Of a stretch of 64,000 bases of DNA, positions 42,132 to 50,476 are shown in pieces. The stretch comes from Oscillospiraceae bacterium (lineage in GTDB: Bacteria > Bacillota > Clostridia > Oscillospirales > Ruminococcaceae). Each line of letters starts with the position of its first letter. Position 1 is the first letter of the stretch. Where the stretch lies: assembly GCA_015067185.1 (NCBI GenBank), contig SVMZ01000011.1, forward strand, positions 1 through 64,000. Reading direction: 5' to 3'. The position numbers were made by a program, and so were the translations under genes. The notes beneath the pieces were generated by a model. The model ran no database searches, was not told where the DNA came from, and saw nothing but the letters and a program-made list of their open reading frames with translations.

Positions 42132-42974
42132 ATGAATCTCTCTGCCATCAATCCCTATGTCCGTGTTGCTATGCAATCCATCCTGAAACCCCATCATGAA
42201 ATCAAACGCAGAATCATCTTTGATTATGAACTGATTTATCTGGAGTGGGGCAGCCTGATCTTCACCTATGCCGACCGTGAGTATCACTGCGGTCAAGGCG
42301 ATTTTCTCTTTATCCGCCCCGGTATCCCCCACAGTTTTCATTGCGGTGAAGAGGAAGTTTCCCAGCCGCACATTCATTTTGACCTTTTTTACACCGCTGA
42401 CAGCAGCCGTGTTCCCGTCTCCTTCAAAGACCTGTGTGAGCTTTCCTCTCTTGAAAAAAGCTATCTCCGTGAGGACTTTTTTTCCTCCTATCCGCCCAAT
42501 CCGTTCATTATCTTTCCTGACAAAAAACGATTTGATGAGCTTTTTTATCCCATTGTCACCGATGCACCGGATGTTTCCCCTCTTGCCAAAAAAGCACTGC
42601 TAATGCAGCTTCTTGATATTCTGATCCACGAAAATTTCCCCGCTTCGCTCTCCTTACCGCCCAAAGATGGCTACACTGTTTTGCATCAGCTGAAAGACTA
42701 CATCGATGCCGGACAGGGAATCACCATGACGCTGAATGATCTGGAAAAGCAATTCAACTACAGCAAATTCTATCTGGAAAAACGGTTTAAAAAGCTTTAC
42801 GGCACCAGTCTGATCACCTACCGGAATCAAAAACGGATGGAACTTGCCCAACAGCTGCTTAAAACCGAATCCGTCTCCGCCGTTGCCTACAGAACAGGCT
42901 ACTCCTCCATTTATTCTTTCAGTCGTGCTTTCAAACAGCATTACGGCTATTGCCCCTCCGAACTGAAAAAATAA
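42132..42974 (+). CDS. AraC-family transcriptional regulator
   Basis: A 280-residue regulator with an N-terminal cupin domain (ELIYLEWGSLIFTYADREYH, IRPGIPHSFHCGEEEV with metal-type histidines) and C-terminal double HTH (MTLNDLEKQFNYSKFYLEKR; SVSAVAYRTGYSSIYSFSRA; ending YGYCPSELKK). ATG 42132 is used as GAGGTCG lies just upstream; a 15-codon upstream extension lacks a ribosome site. Divergent from the GH172 gene. Confidence 0.9.
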   Translation: MNLSAINPYVRVAMQSILKPHHEIKRRIIFDYELIYLEWGSLIFTYADREYHCGQGDFLFIRPGIPHSFHCGEEEVSQPHIHFDLFYTADSSRVPVSFKDLCELSSLEKSYLREDFFSSYPPNPFIIFPDKKRFDELFYPIVTDAPDVSPLAKKALLMQLLDILIHENFPASLSLPPKDGYTVLHQLKDYIDAGQGITMTLNDLEKQFNYSKFYLEKRFKKLYGTSLITYRNQKRMELAQQLLKTESVSAVAYRTGYSSIYSFSRAFKQHYGYCPSELKK

Positions 42975-42987
42975 ATTTTCTTTTCAA

Positions 42988-43018
42988 AAGAACCCACAGA
43001 AAAATTCTGTGGGTTCTT
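42988..43018. terminator. Bidirectional intrinsic terminator
   Basis: Twelve-base-pair stem AAGAACCCACAG (42988-42999) with its complement at 43007-43018, between the convergent AraC and M28 peptidase genes; minus-side flank is TTTGAAAAG, plus-side CG. Confidence 0.75.
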
Positions 43019-43046
43019 CGCGTTTTGAAAACTGAAATATTCTCTT

Positions 43047-44279
43047 TTATTCCGGTCTCTTTCTGAGGAGATACTCATCCAGCTTTGTCTTCATGTTTTC
43101 AGGAATTTCTTTGGCAACCGGGCAGACTCTGGCATTGGCCATTCTGTCTGTAAACTTGGTGATGAAGTCAATATCCATCTGCATGTGCTCGGTTCTGAGC
43201 AGAACAGCGGTATCATAGCTGTTGTGGATGGTGGCTGCATTGCCACCGGCTGCGCGGGCAAAGGAAATGGACGGTACACCTTTATCAGAGAAGGGGGTGG
43301 AGTCACTGGAATAAACATCCTGATAGGGGCTTACCTGGAAACCTTCTTCCAATCCCATATAAGAAACATAGTGAACCAGTTTTTCTTCACTGGTGCAGCA
43401 GGCAATAAATCTACCCATCACGCTTCCGATCATATCAAGATTGATCACCATATCAATATTTTTCAGTTCTTCTTCGTGGGCTGCACAGTATGCCTTGGAG
43501 CCGAGCAAACCTCTCTCCTCACTGCCACACCAGATGAAACGGAGGCCGTATCTGTGGGGATTCTTGGAGAAATACTCTGCCAAACCCACCAGACCGATAC
43601 TGCCGGACATATTGTCATAGGCACCCTGAGAAAGGGAGGTAGAATCGTAGTGAGCAGTCAGTACGATAGTCTTATCGATTTCACCGGGCAGGTCAAGGAT
43701 GACGTTATGAGATTTTCCTGTATATTCATCCTGTTCAATTTGAATCTTTGCCATTTTTGCTCCGTTGCGAACCATTTCAATGGCATCCTTGACGTTGATG
43801 TTAACACAGGGGACCTTTCTGCCTTTGGCCACAAAGGAACGCAGCTCACGCTGATCGATATCCCTGTCAACATAGTTGGCGTTTCCGTCATAGGTAATAA
43901 CACCTACTGCACCGTTATCCAGCATATCGTGGTAGTTCCAATGTCTCAGATAACCGTCGATCATAACAATCTTGCCCTTGCACTCGGAAAGAGTATAACG
44001 ATCGCTCTCGGTAAAATAGTAAAGCGGAGCTTCCACTTCGCCGGAACCGCAGCAAAGATATCCCTTGCAGGTAATCTCTTTGCCGTCAACAGTAAGGACT
44101 GCCTTTTTGATATTGGCCATATCCACATCAAAAGATTCCAGTTCGGCTTTCAATCCAAGATCTGTACACACGTTCTGCAGGTAACGTGCAGAACGCAGTT
44201 CCTCATCACTGCCGCCAACGCGGATATACGCTGTATCCTGAAAGATTTTTTCTATCAGTTTTCCATTCATCTTATACAT
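43047..44279 (-). CDS. M28-family zinc metallopeptidase with PA domain
   Basis: A 410-residue aminopeptidase-type enzyme. Zinc ligands are seen in LTAHYDSTS (His-Asp), GAYDNMSG (bridging Asp), CGSEERGLLGSKAY (Glu-Glu catalytic and ligand), NLDMIGS (Asp) and ATIHNSYDT (final His). A PA insert (about 85-180, SECKGKIVMIDGYLRHWNYH) lies before the catalytic residues. Unlike most M28 enzymes it has no signal peptide, so it should be cytoplasmic. It is divergent from the sialidase-like/AraC fusion gene; a regulatory link is possible. ATG 44279 has AAAGG upstream. Confidence 0.88.
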   Translation of the reverse strand: MYKMNGKLIEKIFQDTAYIRVGGSDEELRSARYLQNVCTDLGLKAELESFDVDMANIKKAVLTVDGKEITCKGYLCCGSGEVEAPLYYFTESDRYTLSECKGKIVMIDGYLRHWNYHDMLDNGAVGVITYDGNANYVDRDIDQRELRSFVAKGRKVPCVNINVKDAIEMVRNGAKMAKIQIEQDEYTGKSHNVILDLPGEIDKTIVLTAHYDSTSLSQGAYDNMSGSIGLVGLAEYFSKNPHRYGLRFIWCGSEERGLLGSKAYCAAHEEELKNIDMVINLDMIGSVMGRFIACCTSEEKLVHYVSYMGLEEGFQVSPYQDVYSSDSTPFSDKGVPSISFARAAGGNAATIHNSYDTAVLLRTEHMQMDIDFITKFTDRMANARVCPVAKEIPENMKTKLDEYLLRKRPE

Positions 44280-44329
44280 CTCAAAGAACCTTTCTTTTTT
44301 GATTTTGACTCGGCGTCAAACTGTAATCC

Positions 44330-44358
44330 ATTGTATAACAAAAACGGATTTTATTCAA
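44330..44358 (-). promoter_or_regulatory. Promoter of the M28 peptidase gene
   Basis: Minus strand TTGAAT (44353-44358), 17 bases, TACAAT (44330-44335). Confidence 0.7.
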
Positions 44359-44411
44359 CCTTATTTCAAAAATTTTTTCATCATTTCTCTTTATAAAAAG
44401 CAATTTTGTTA

Positions 44412-44441
44412 TTGTGACACCCCGCAACCCCATGATAAAAT
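44412..44441 (+). promoter_or_regulatory. Promoter of the sialidase-like/AraC fusion gene
   Basis: TTGTGA (44412-44417), 18 bases, TAAAAT (44436-44441), 33 bases before the ATG at 44474. It lies 54 bases from the divergent peptidase promoter. Confidence 0.6.
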
Positions 44442-44473
44442 ACAAGCAAGAAACCAATGAAAGGATTTTTGCC

Positions 44474-46138
44474 ATGCTGATCACCGATGCTGCCAAACTG
44501 AAAAAATACTTCTCTCCTCACCGCGTGTGGCAGGGAATTCCGGGCATTGCCCGCACCAAAGGAGGACGCACATTTATTTCCTTCTATTCCGGCAATGTAA
44601 AAGAAACTTACGGCAATTTTGCCGCCGTTCTCCAAAGCGATTCCGATACTAATTTCAGTGAGCCCGTTGTTGTTGCAGAAAAGCAGGGCAAATTCCGCTG
44701 CTTTGACCCTGTTCTCTGGATCGATCCGCTGGACAGACTCTGGTTCATCTGGAATGTTATGCCCGGCGAAGAGGTTTTCGCCGCCATCTGCGACAATCCC
44801 GATGCCGATGAACTGCAGTGGGGCGAAGAATTTTACATTGGCCGCGGTATTATGATGAACAAGCCCGTTGTTCTCACCAGCGGAGAATGGTTATTCCCCA
44901 TTGCCTATTGGCGCCATGATATCGCCCCTGAACTGAGAAAACCCGCACTGGATTTCAACTATCCTGCCGGCTCCTATGCCTATAAAACCACCGATAACGG
45001 CAAAAACTTCATCAAATTGGGCTATGCCGATATCCGTGACCGTTCCTTCGATGAGCATATGATCACCGAACTCAACAATGGTGTGCTGATGATGCTGGTG
45101 CGAACCGTTTACGGCATCGCCGTGTCTTATTCCTATGACCGCGGTAAAAACTGGAGCCGCGGAGAAGACAGTAAGTTGGGCGGTCCCTGCTCCCGCTTCT
45201 TTATCTATCGCCTGCGTTCCGGCAGACTGCTGCTCATCAACCATGTCAATTTTAAGGGACGCAATAACCTTACCGCTCTGCTTTCGGAGGATGACGGAAA
45301 AACCTTCCCCTATTCCCTGCTGTTGGATGAACGCAATCAGGTCTCCTATCCCGATGCCATCGAATGTGATGATGGATATATTTATATTGTCTACGACCGC
45401 GAACGCGGCGGCTTTAAATCCTCCCTGCAGGAGGCCTATGCGGATGCACGCGAGATTCTCACCGCCAAAATCACCGAACAGGATATCATAAACGGTTCCC
45501 TCACCACCGATGGCAGCTTCCTGAAAAACGTTGTCTGCAAACTGGATCGTCTGGCCGACGAAGAAGCCGACCCCTATCAGGAAAAACCTCTCGGTGACAG
45601 CGAATTTGCAGAGCAGCTTTTACAAGACAAAGAAGGAAATATCATTGGTCAGGTATTCGAGCGCTATTCTGTCAACTGTGCCAATGCCTGCCATGTGGAC
45701 GCCAAAAAGCTGGATACACTGATTCGCCGCTTCAAGGAGTCTGACAGCAAAGACGCCGAACTGCTCACTGAAATTATCCGCACCATCCGCTCTGCTCCCG
45801 AGCAGAAAACCGCGAGTACTCCCATCATCGAAAAAATCAAGAGCTACATTGAGCAAAATCTCGCCGAGGAATTTTCTGTGGCAGACCTTGCCGAACATAT
45901 GCAGATCAGCCTCTATTATCTCACTCACCTTTTTAAATCCGTGACCGGCGCCACCATTATAGAGTATCGCAACGAGCTCCGTCTTACCAAAGCCAAACTT
46001 CTTCTGATTGAAACAACCGACTCCATCGGGGAGATTGCTCAAAAGACCGGTTTCTGCAGCGCTGCCTATTTTGCAGAGGTATTTGCCCGTTCTGAGAAGA
46101 TCTCTCCCAGCGAATACCGCAATTATCATAAGAAATAA
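44474..46138 (+). CDS. Sialidase-like beta-propeller fused to an AraC-type DNA-binding domain
   Basis: A 554-residue one-component regulator of unusual layout. Residues 1 to about 400 resemble the BNR/sialidase fold: three textbook Asp-boxes (S/T-x-D-x-G-x-x-F/W) occur at 172-179 (TTDNGKNF), 220-227 (SYDRGKNW) and 271-278 (SEDDGKTF), and family-like stretches CFDPVLWIDPLDRLWFIW and SYPDAIECDDGYIYIVYDRE are present. Residues about 451-554 are an AraC double HTH (FSVADLAEHMQISLYYLTHL; SIGEIAQKTGFCSAAYFAEV; ending ISPSEYRN). At the position where sialidases usually have F/Y-R-I-P this protein has QGIP, so a catalytic Arg seems lost and the propeller may only bind ligand. No signal peptide. ATG 44474 has AAAGGA upstream. 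The start and the fusion are seen directly; the sensory role is inference. Confidence 0.85.
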   Translation: MLITDAAKLKKYFSPHRVWQGIPGIARTKGGRTFISFYSGNVKETYGNFAAVLQSDSDTNFSEPVVVAEKQGKFRCFDPVLWIDPLDRLWFIWNVMPGEEVFAAICDNPDADELQWGEEFYIGRGIMMNKPVVLTSGEWLFPIAYWRHDIAPELRKPALDFNYPAGSYAYKTTDNGKNFIKLGYADIRDRSFDEHMITELNNGVLMMLVRTVYGIAVSYSYDRGKNWSRGEDSKLGGPCSRFFIYRLRSGRLLLINHVNFKGRNNLTALLSEDDGKTFPYSLLLDERNQVSYPDAIECDDGYIYIVYDRERGGFKSSLQEAYADAREILTAKITEQDIINGSLTTDGSFLKNVVCKLDRLADEEADPYQEKPLGDSEFAEQLLQDKEGNIIGQVFERYSVNCANACHVDAKKLDTLIRRFKESDSKDAELLTEIIRTIRSAPEQKTASTPIIEKIKSYIEQNLAEEFSVADLAEHMQISLYYLTHLFKSVTGATIIEYRNELRLTKAKLLLIETTDSIGEIAQKTGFCSAAYFAEVFARSEKISPSEYRNYHKK

Positions 46139-46164
46139 TCACACTTTGCACAAACTTTACCGTC

Positions 46165-46193
46165 TTGACATTTTTTTAATTTAATGCTATAAT
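46165..46193 (+). promoter_or_regulatory. Consensus promoter of the trpB T-box transcript
   Basis: TTGACA (46165-46170), 17 bases, TATAAT (46188-46193): both hexamers and spacing are perfect sigma-A consensus, as expected for a gene controlled by leader termination rather than initiation. Confidence 0.9.
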
Positions 46194-46199
46194 ATATCC

Positions 46200-46500
46200 A
46201 CAATTGAACACCAAAACCGTTGAAGCGGAGATAACGGCAATGATGCCTTCACAGAGAGCCTGCGATGCTGAGAATCAGGCAAGAAACACATTGTCAAATG
46301 GGCCGCTGAGGGTGCAGTCAAATGTGCAAATGCGTAAACTGCGTTGCACAGAGTATTCTGCAACGTGATGGCATACGTCAGTTGCCGGGGATATGTTGGT
46401 ATCCCGACAAGCGCACAGGTTTTCCTGTGAAATCAAGGTGGCACCGCGGATAAAGATTCATTCGTCCTTGACAGATACTTATGCTGTCAAGGACGTTTTT
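46200..46500 (+). ncRNA. T-box leader, tryptophan specifier
   Basis: Uncharged-tRNA-sensing leader RNA in front of trpB. Stem I closes with AGCGG (46224-46228) and CCGCT (46303-46307). Just 5' of the closing strand lies TGG (46299-46301) followed by the usual purine (G), so the specifier reads Trp. The T-box proper, AAGGTGGCACCGCGG, is at 46435-46449, and the intrinsic terminator follows at 46463. Uncharged tRNA-Trp should stabilise the antiterminator and allow trpB expression. The specifier assignment fits the downstream gene. With the small ORF and the trpB ribosome site it fills the gene-free region 46139-46636. Confidence 0.92.
46463..46500 (+). terminator. T-box-controlled terminator
   Basis: Perfect 12-base-pair stem, CGTCCTTGACAG (46463-46474) with its complement at 46484-46495, then TTTTT. 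It is the competitor of the antiterminator formed around 46435-46449. Confidence 0.92.
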
Positions 46501-46542
46501 GTTTGTCCTCCGGCAGCGGGATATTTTAGGAGGAAAGCATTT

Positions 46543-46578
46543 ATGTTACTGGACAGACGATGGCGATGCGTAATTTAA
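46543..46578 (+). CDS. Putative 11-residue Trp-containing leader peptide
   Basis: Small ORF MLLDRRWRCVI between the T-box terminator and trpB. It has a very good ribosome site (AGGAGG nine bases before the ATG) and ends 58 bases before the trpB ATG. A single Trp codon sits among Arg codons. It is too short for composition statistics; the strong AGGAGG is the main evidence that it is translated. It could tune trpB translation or RNA stability, or be a relic. Confidence 0.4.
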   Translation: MLLDRRWRCVI

Positions 46579-46636
46579 ATTCTGACTCAACCCATTTTAT
46601 TCTCATATTTATATTTTGATTTTGGAGGAAACAACC

Positions 46637-47854
46637 ATGCAGTTTAACAATATTGAATTCGATACCTATTTCAAAAATTATCCCGATGCCAATGGCTATT
46701 TTGGAAAATACGGCGGTGCCTATATTCAACCGGAACTCCGGAAAGCAATGGAAGAGATTACAGAAGCTTATTTTACCATCTGCAAATCCAGTAAATTTGT
46801 CAGCGAGCTTCGCCGAATTCGTCGTGAATTTCAGGGCAGACCCACCCCCATCTCCTATCTTGAGCGTCTTTCCGGCACACTCGGAAACGTTCAGCTTTAT
46901 GTTAAACGTGAAGACCTGAACCATACCGGTGCTCACAAACTCAACCACTGCATGGGCGAGGCATTGCTCGCAACCTTTATGGGCAAAAAGAAGGTTATCG
47001 CTGAAACCGGCGCCGGTCAGCACGGTGTTGCTCTTGCCACAGCAGCTGCTTATTTTGGTCTGGAGTGCGACATCTACATGGGTTCCGTTGATATCAAAAA
47101 ACAGGCACCCAATGTTGCACGCATGAAGATTCTCGGTGCCAACGTTATCGAGGTTACCCATGGTCTGCAAACGCTGAAAGAGGCTGTCGATGCTGCTTTT
47201 GAGGCTTACTGCCACGAATATAAAGACGCCATCTACTGCATCGGTTCCGTTCTTGGTCCCCATCCCTTCCCGATGATGGTACGCGATTTCCAGAGCGTTG
47301 TCGGCATTGAAGCAAGAGAGCAATTTCTCGGCATGACCGGCGAACTTCCTGACGCCGTCGTTGCCTGCGTGGGAGGTGGCTCCAATGCCATGGGCATGTT
47401 TGCCGGCTTCCTGAACGATCCCGTTGATATTTACGGTATTGAGCCTCTGGGCCGCGGCACCGCTCTTGGTGACCATGCTGCCAGCCTGAAATATGGCAGT
47501 GAAGGTATCATGCACGGCTTCAACAGCATTATGCTCAAGGATGAAAACGGTGATCCCGCCCCGGTTTATTCTGTAGCCAGCGGTCTCGACTATCCTTCCT
47601 CCGGTCCGGAACACGCTTTCCTTCATGACCTGGGCAGAGTTAAATATGACGTTATCGGCGATGACGAAACCATCGATGCTTTCTTCACGCTTTCCCGTCT
47701 GGAAGGTATCATCCCCGCCATTGAAAGTGCCCACGCTGTTGCCTATGGTATGAAACTTGCCAAAGAGATGGGCAAAGGTTCCATCCTCATCAATCTCTCC
47801 GGCCGTGGCGACAAGGATATGGATTATATCATTGAAAAATATGGTATGCGCTGA
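46637..47854 (+). CDS. trpB: TrpB, tryptophan synthase beta subunit
   Basis: PLP enzyme joining indole and serine to tryptophan. About 405 residues, normal for the TrpB1 type. The PLP lysine is Lys101 in [19 protein letters not shown]; further motifs are [15 protein letters not shown] with the catalytic Glu, [17 protein letters not shown] and the phosphate-binding [15 protein letters not shown] 46637 with GGAGG upstream is chosen; the frame's earlier start lies in the leader. No trpA is adjacent, and the next gene is convergent, so this is a stand-alone, T-box-controlled trpB, suitable for indole salvage or for pairing with trpA elsewhere. Confidence 0.96.
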   Translation: MQFNNIEFDTYFKNYPDANGYFGKYGGAYIQPELRKAMEEITEAYFTICKSSKFVSELRRIRREFQGRPTPISYLERLSGTLGNVQLYVKREDLNHTGAHKLNHCMGEALLATFMGKKKVIAETGAGQHGVALATAAAYFGLECDIYMGSVDIKKQAPNVARMKILGANVIEVTHGLQTLKEAVDAAFEAYCHEYKDAIYCIGSVLGPHPFPMMVRDFQSVVGIEAREQFLGMTGELPDAVVACVGGGSNAMGMFAGFLNDPVDIYGIEPLGRGTALGDHAASLKYGSEGIMHGFNSIMLKDENGDPAPVYSVASGLDYPSSGPEHAFLHDLGRVKYDVIGDDETIDAFFTLSRLEGIIPAIESAHAVAYGMKLAKEMGKGSILINLSGRGDKDMDYIIEKYGMR

Positions 47855-47885
47855 TTTCGCACGTAACAATCGTTTTATCATATAC

Positions 47886-47919
47886 AAAAAGGATCTTTTC
47901 AAAAGAAAAGATCCTTTTT
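47886..47919. terminator. Bidirectional terminator between trpB and metH
   Basis: Fifteen-base-pair stem, AAAAAGGATCTTTTC (47886-47900) with its complement at 47905-47919, AAAA loop; the stem ends in T runs in both directions. It separates the convergent trpB and metH genes. Confidence 0.88.
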
Positions 47920-47946
47920 GATTTATTGTGCTATGCTATGGATGCA

Positions 47947-50355
47947 TTAATGGCCGGCACTCTCCGCAATTACGATCTCTGCGTAGCGAACTGTCTCCAT
48001 GGCATCTTCAGCATATCGGTCTGCACCGATTTTTTCAGCATATTCTTTTGTTAGAACCGCTCCGCCAACCACAATTTTACACCAGGGTGCTTTCTCTCTG
48101 AGCCGCCTGATGGTTTCTTCCATAGCAGGTACAGTGGTTGTCATCAGTGCACTCAATCCTGCAAGAGGGGCATGCGTTTCCGTCACCGCAGATACTACCG
48201 CTTCCGGCGGCACATCTCTGCCCAGATCCATTACATCAAACCCGTAGTTTTCCAACAGCAATTTGACAATGTTTTTCCCGATATCATGGATATCTCCGTG
48301 TACGGTGGCAAGGACAATCTTCCCCTTGCTCGCTGTGTTGACACCGCTCATAGAGGCCTTGATTACCTCAAAAGCACTTTTGGCTGCTTCTGCACTCATA
48401 AGCAGTTGCGGCAAATACACTTTTTTGCTCTCGAATCCAACCCCCACCCTATTCAATGCGGGAATAATTTCTCTATCGACGATCTCCAATGCCGGCATGG
48501 TTTGCAGCAGCGCCGTTGTTATCTCTCCGGACTTTTCCTTGAACCCCTTTATGATGGCGCGCTGCAGCTCTGAACCGCTTTCCTCCGCATCCTTTCCGGG
48601 TTCAGTGGCAGCTGCTGCCTGTACAACCGTAAAGGATTCCGCTGCGCCAATATATTCCGCACAGTTTTCATCCATTCCGCGAAGCGCTCTGAATGCATAA
48701 TAGGCCTTCATCATCTCTGCCGAATGAGGATTCATAATCGCGGCGGAAAGTCCCTTTTCCAGAGCCAGCGCAAAAAAGATGCTGTTTATGGCATCACGGT
48801 TGGGAAGACCGAAGGAAACATTGGAAACACCCAAAGAGGTGTGGCACCCCAGTTTTTCCCGGATATTCGCCAGAGCTGTCAATGTTGCCGCTGCTGCGGT
48901 ATTGTCTGCACTGATAGCCATGGTCAATGTATCAAAAATAATATCTTTTTTAGAAATACCATATTGGGCGGCCGTTTTCAGAATTTTCTCCGCTATAGCA
49001 AACCTACCCTCTGCCGTGGCGGGAATACCGCTTTCATCCAACGTCAGAGCCACTACAAGACCGCCGTATTTCTTCACCAATGGGAAGACAGCTGCCATGC
49101 TCTCCTGCTTTCCATTAACAGAATTGACCATCGCCTTTCCGTTATAACGGCGCAGCGCCCTTTCCATGGCCCCAATATTAGCGGTATCAATCTGCAACGG
49201 CAGATCAATAATTGACTGCAGTTCTGCAACTGCCTTTTCCAACAGAATTTCTTCGTCAATATCCGGCAGCCCTACGTTGACATCCAGAATATGGACACCC
49301 TTTTCCTGTTGGTTTACCCCTTCCGTAAGGATATAATTCATATCATTTTCCCGGAGCGCCTGTTTCAGTCTCTTTTTCCCGGTCGGATTAATACGCTCTC
49401 CGATCAAAACAGGACTTGCGCCAAACTTTACGGCATGGGTATAGGATGACACCATAGTTATGTTTTTCTCTGCAATCGGCTTTACCGGAATCTCACAGCT
49501 TTTCTCCGTCAGTTTTTTCATATATTCCGGCGTAGTTCCGCAGCATCCGCCAACGATGCGGACACCCTTTTGCATCATTTCTGAGATTATTTCCGCAAAT
49601 TCCGCCGGTTCCACATCAAATACCGTTTTACCGTCTATCTCTCTGGGAAGTCCTGCATTGGGCTTGAAAAACACCGGAACAGATGCATTCTCCAACAGTT
49701 CTTTCACAACACCCTGCAGCTGTTTGGGACCAAGAGAACAATTTGCTCCTACTGCATCTGCTCCCATTCCTTCCAGCATGGCAACCATCGCAGCGGGGGA
49801 AGCCCCCGTCATAAGCTTGCCATCTTCACCATAGGCATTGGACACAAGCACAGGAAGATTGCTGTTCTCTTTGGCTGCCAGCAAAGCTGCCTTGGTTTCG
49901 TAGCTGTCGTTCATTGTCTCAATCAAAATCAGATCGACACCGTATTTTACCCCCAGCTGCACAGTCTTTGCAAACAGAGCCACTGCGTCCTCAAAATCCA
50001 AATTTCCCAAGGGCTTAATCAGCTTCCCCGAAGGTCCGATATCCAATGCAACAAACTTCTCCTGTTTACCTTCTGCCTGTTCTCTTGCCTTTTTTGCATT
50101 GACAATGGCGGCAGCAATAATTTTTTCCAGCTCTTCTTCGGAAAATTTCAGCAGATTGGCCCCAAAGGTATTGGTACAAACAACATGGCTGCCTGCTTCA
50201 AAATAGTCTTTGTGAATCCGGACTATAACATCCGTATGCGTAAGGTTCCACCATTCCGGTTGCTCGCCCGGTTTTAAACCCTGCTCCTGGAGCAAGGTTC
50301 CCAACCCACCATCAAGATAAACCCTGTTATTTTTCAAATACTCTTTAAAAGTCAT
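47947..50355 (-). CDS. metH: MetH, cobalamin-dependent methionine synthase (without activation domain)
   Basis: Transfers the methyl group of methyltetrahydrofolate to homocysteine through cobalamin. Domains in 802 residues: homocysteine-binding barrel (1 to about 300; YLDGGLGTLLQEQGL, zinc motifs GANCSLGP and VGGCCGTTPEY), pterin-binding domain (about 310-580; VLIGERINPTGKKRLKQAL, ILDVNVGLPD), and B12 cap and Rossmann domains (about 590-800; the His ligand in VHGDIHDIGKNIVKLLLENY). The C-terminal S-adenosylmethionine reactivation domain of E. coli MetH is absent, as in many Clostridia, so another reactivase is needed. Its ATG overlaps a 19-codon ORF by the ATGA motif and has GAGGTG five bases upstream. 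Downstream of metF. Confidence 0.95.
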   Translation of the reverse strand: MTFKEYLKNNRVYLDGGLGTLLQEQGLKPGEQPEWWNLTHTDVIVRIHKDYFEAGSHVVCTNTFGANLLKFSEEELEKIIAAAIVNAKKAREQAEGKQEKFVALDIGPSGKLIKPLGNLDFEDAVALFAKTVQLGVKYGVDLILIETMNDSYETKAALLAAKENSNLPVLVSNAYGEDGKLMTGASPAAMVAMLEGMGADAVGANCSLGPKQLQGVVKELLENASVPVFFKPNAGLPREIDGKTVFDVEPAEFAEIISEMMQKGVRIVGGCCGTTPEYMKKLTEKSCEIPVKPIAEKNITMVSSYTHAVKFGASPVLIGERINPTGKKRLKQALRENDMNYILTEGVNQQEKGVHILDVNVGLPDIDEEILLEKAVAELQSIIDLPLQIDTANIGAMERALRRYNGKAMVNSVNGKQESMAAVFPLVKKYGGLVVALTLDESGIPATAEGRFAIAEKILKTAAQYGISKKDIIFDTLTMAISADNTAAAATLTALANIREKLGCHTSLGVSNVSFGLPNRDAINSIFFALALEKGLSAAIMNPHSAEMMKAYYAFRALRGMDENCAEYIGAAESFTVVQAAAATEPGKDAEESGSELQRAIIKGFKEKSGEITTALLQTMPALEIVDREIIPALNRVGVGFESKKVYLPQLLMSAEAAKSAFEVIKASMSGVNTASKGKIVLATVHGDIHDIGKNIVKLLLENYGFDVMDLGRDVPPEAVVSAVTETHAPLAGLSALMTTTVPAMEETIRRLREKAPWCKIVVGGAVLTKEYAEKIGADRYAEDAMETVRYAEIVIAESAGH

Positions 50356-50411
50356 AGAACACCTCGGTACAGACAGCTTATTTTACAATTGTTCTCCTTA
50401 TTTTCGTCCAT
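50352..50411 (-). CDS. Putative 19-residue ORF overlapping the metH start
   Basis: Small ORF MDENKENNCKISCLYRGVL in the 121-base metF-metH gap. It has AAAGGG seven bases before its ATG, and its TGA overlaps the metH ATG (ATGA), the layout of a translationally coupled leader ORF. It holds no methionine beyond the start. Length is too small to be certain; the site and the overlap could occur by chance. Confidence 0.35.
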   Translation of the reverse strand: MDENKENNCKISCLYRGVL

Positions 50412-50476
50412 ATTACAGCCCTTTTCCGAAACAACACCGGCAGTCTGCGGAAGCGGACGCTCTCCTGTCATATCAG

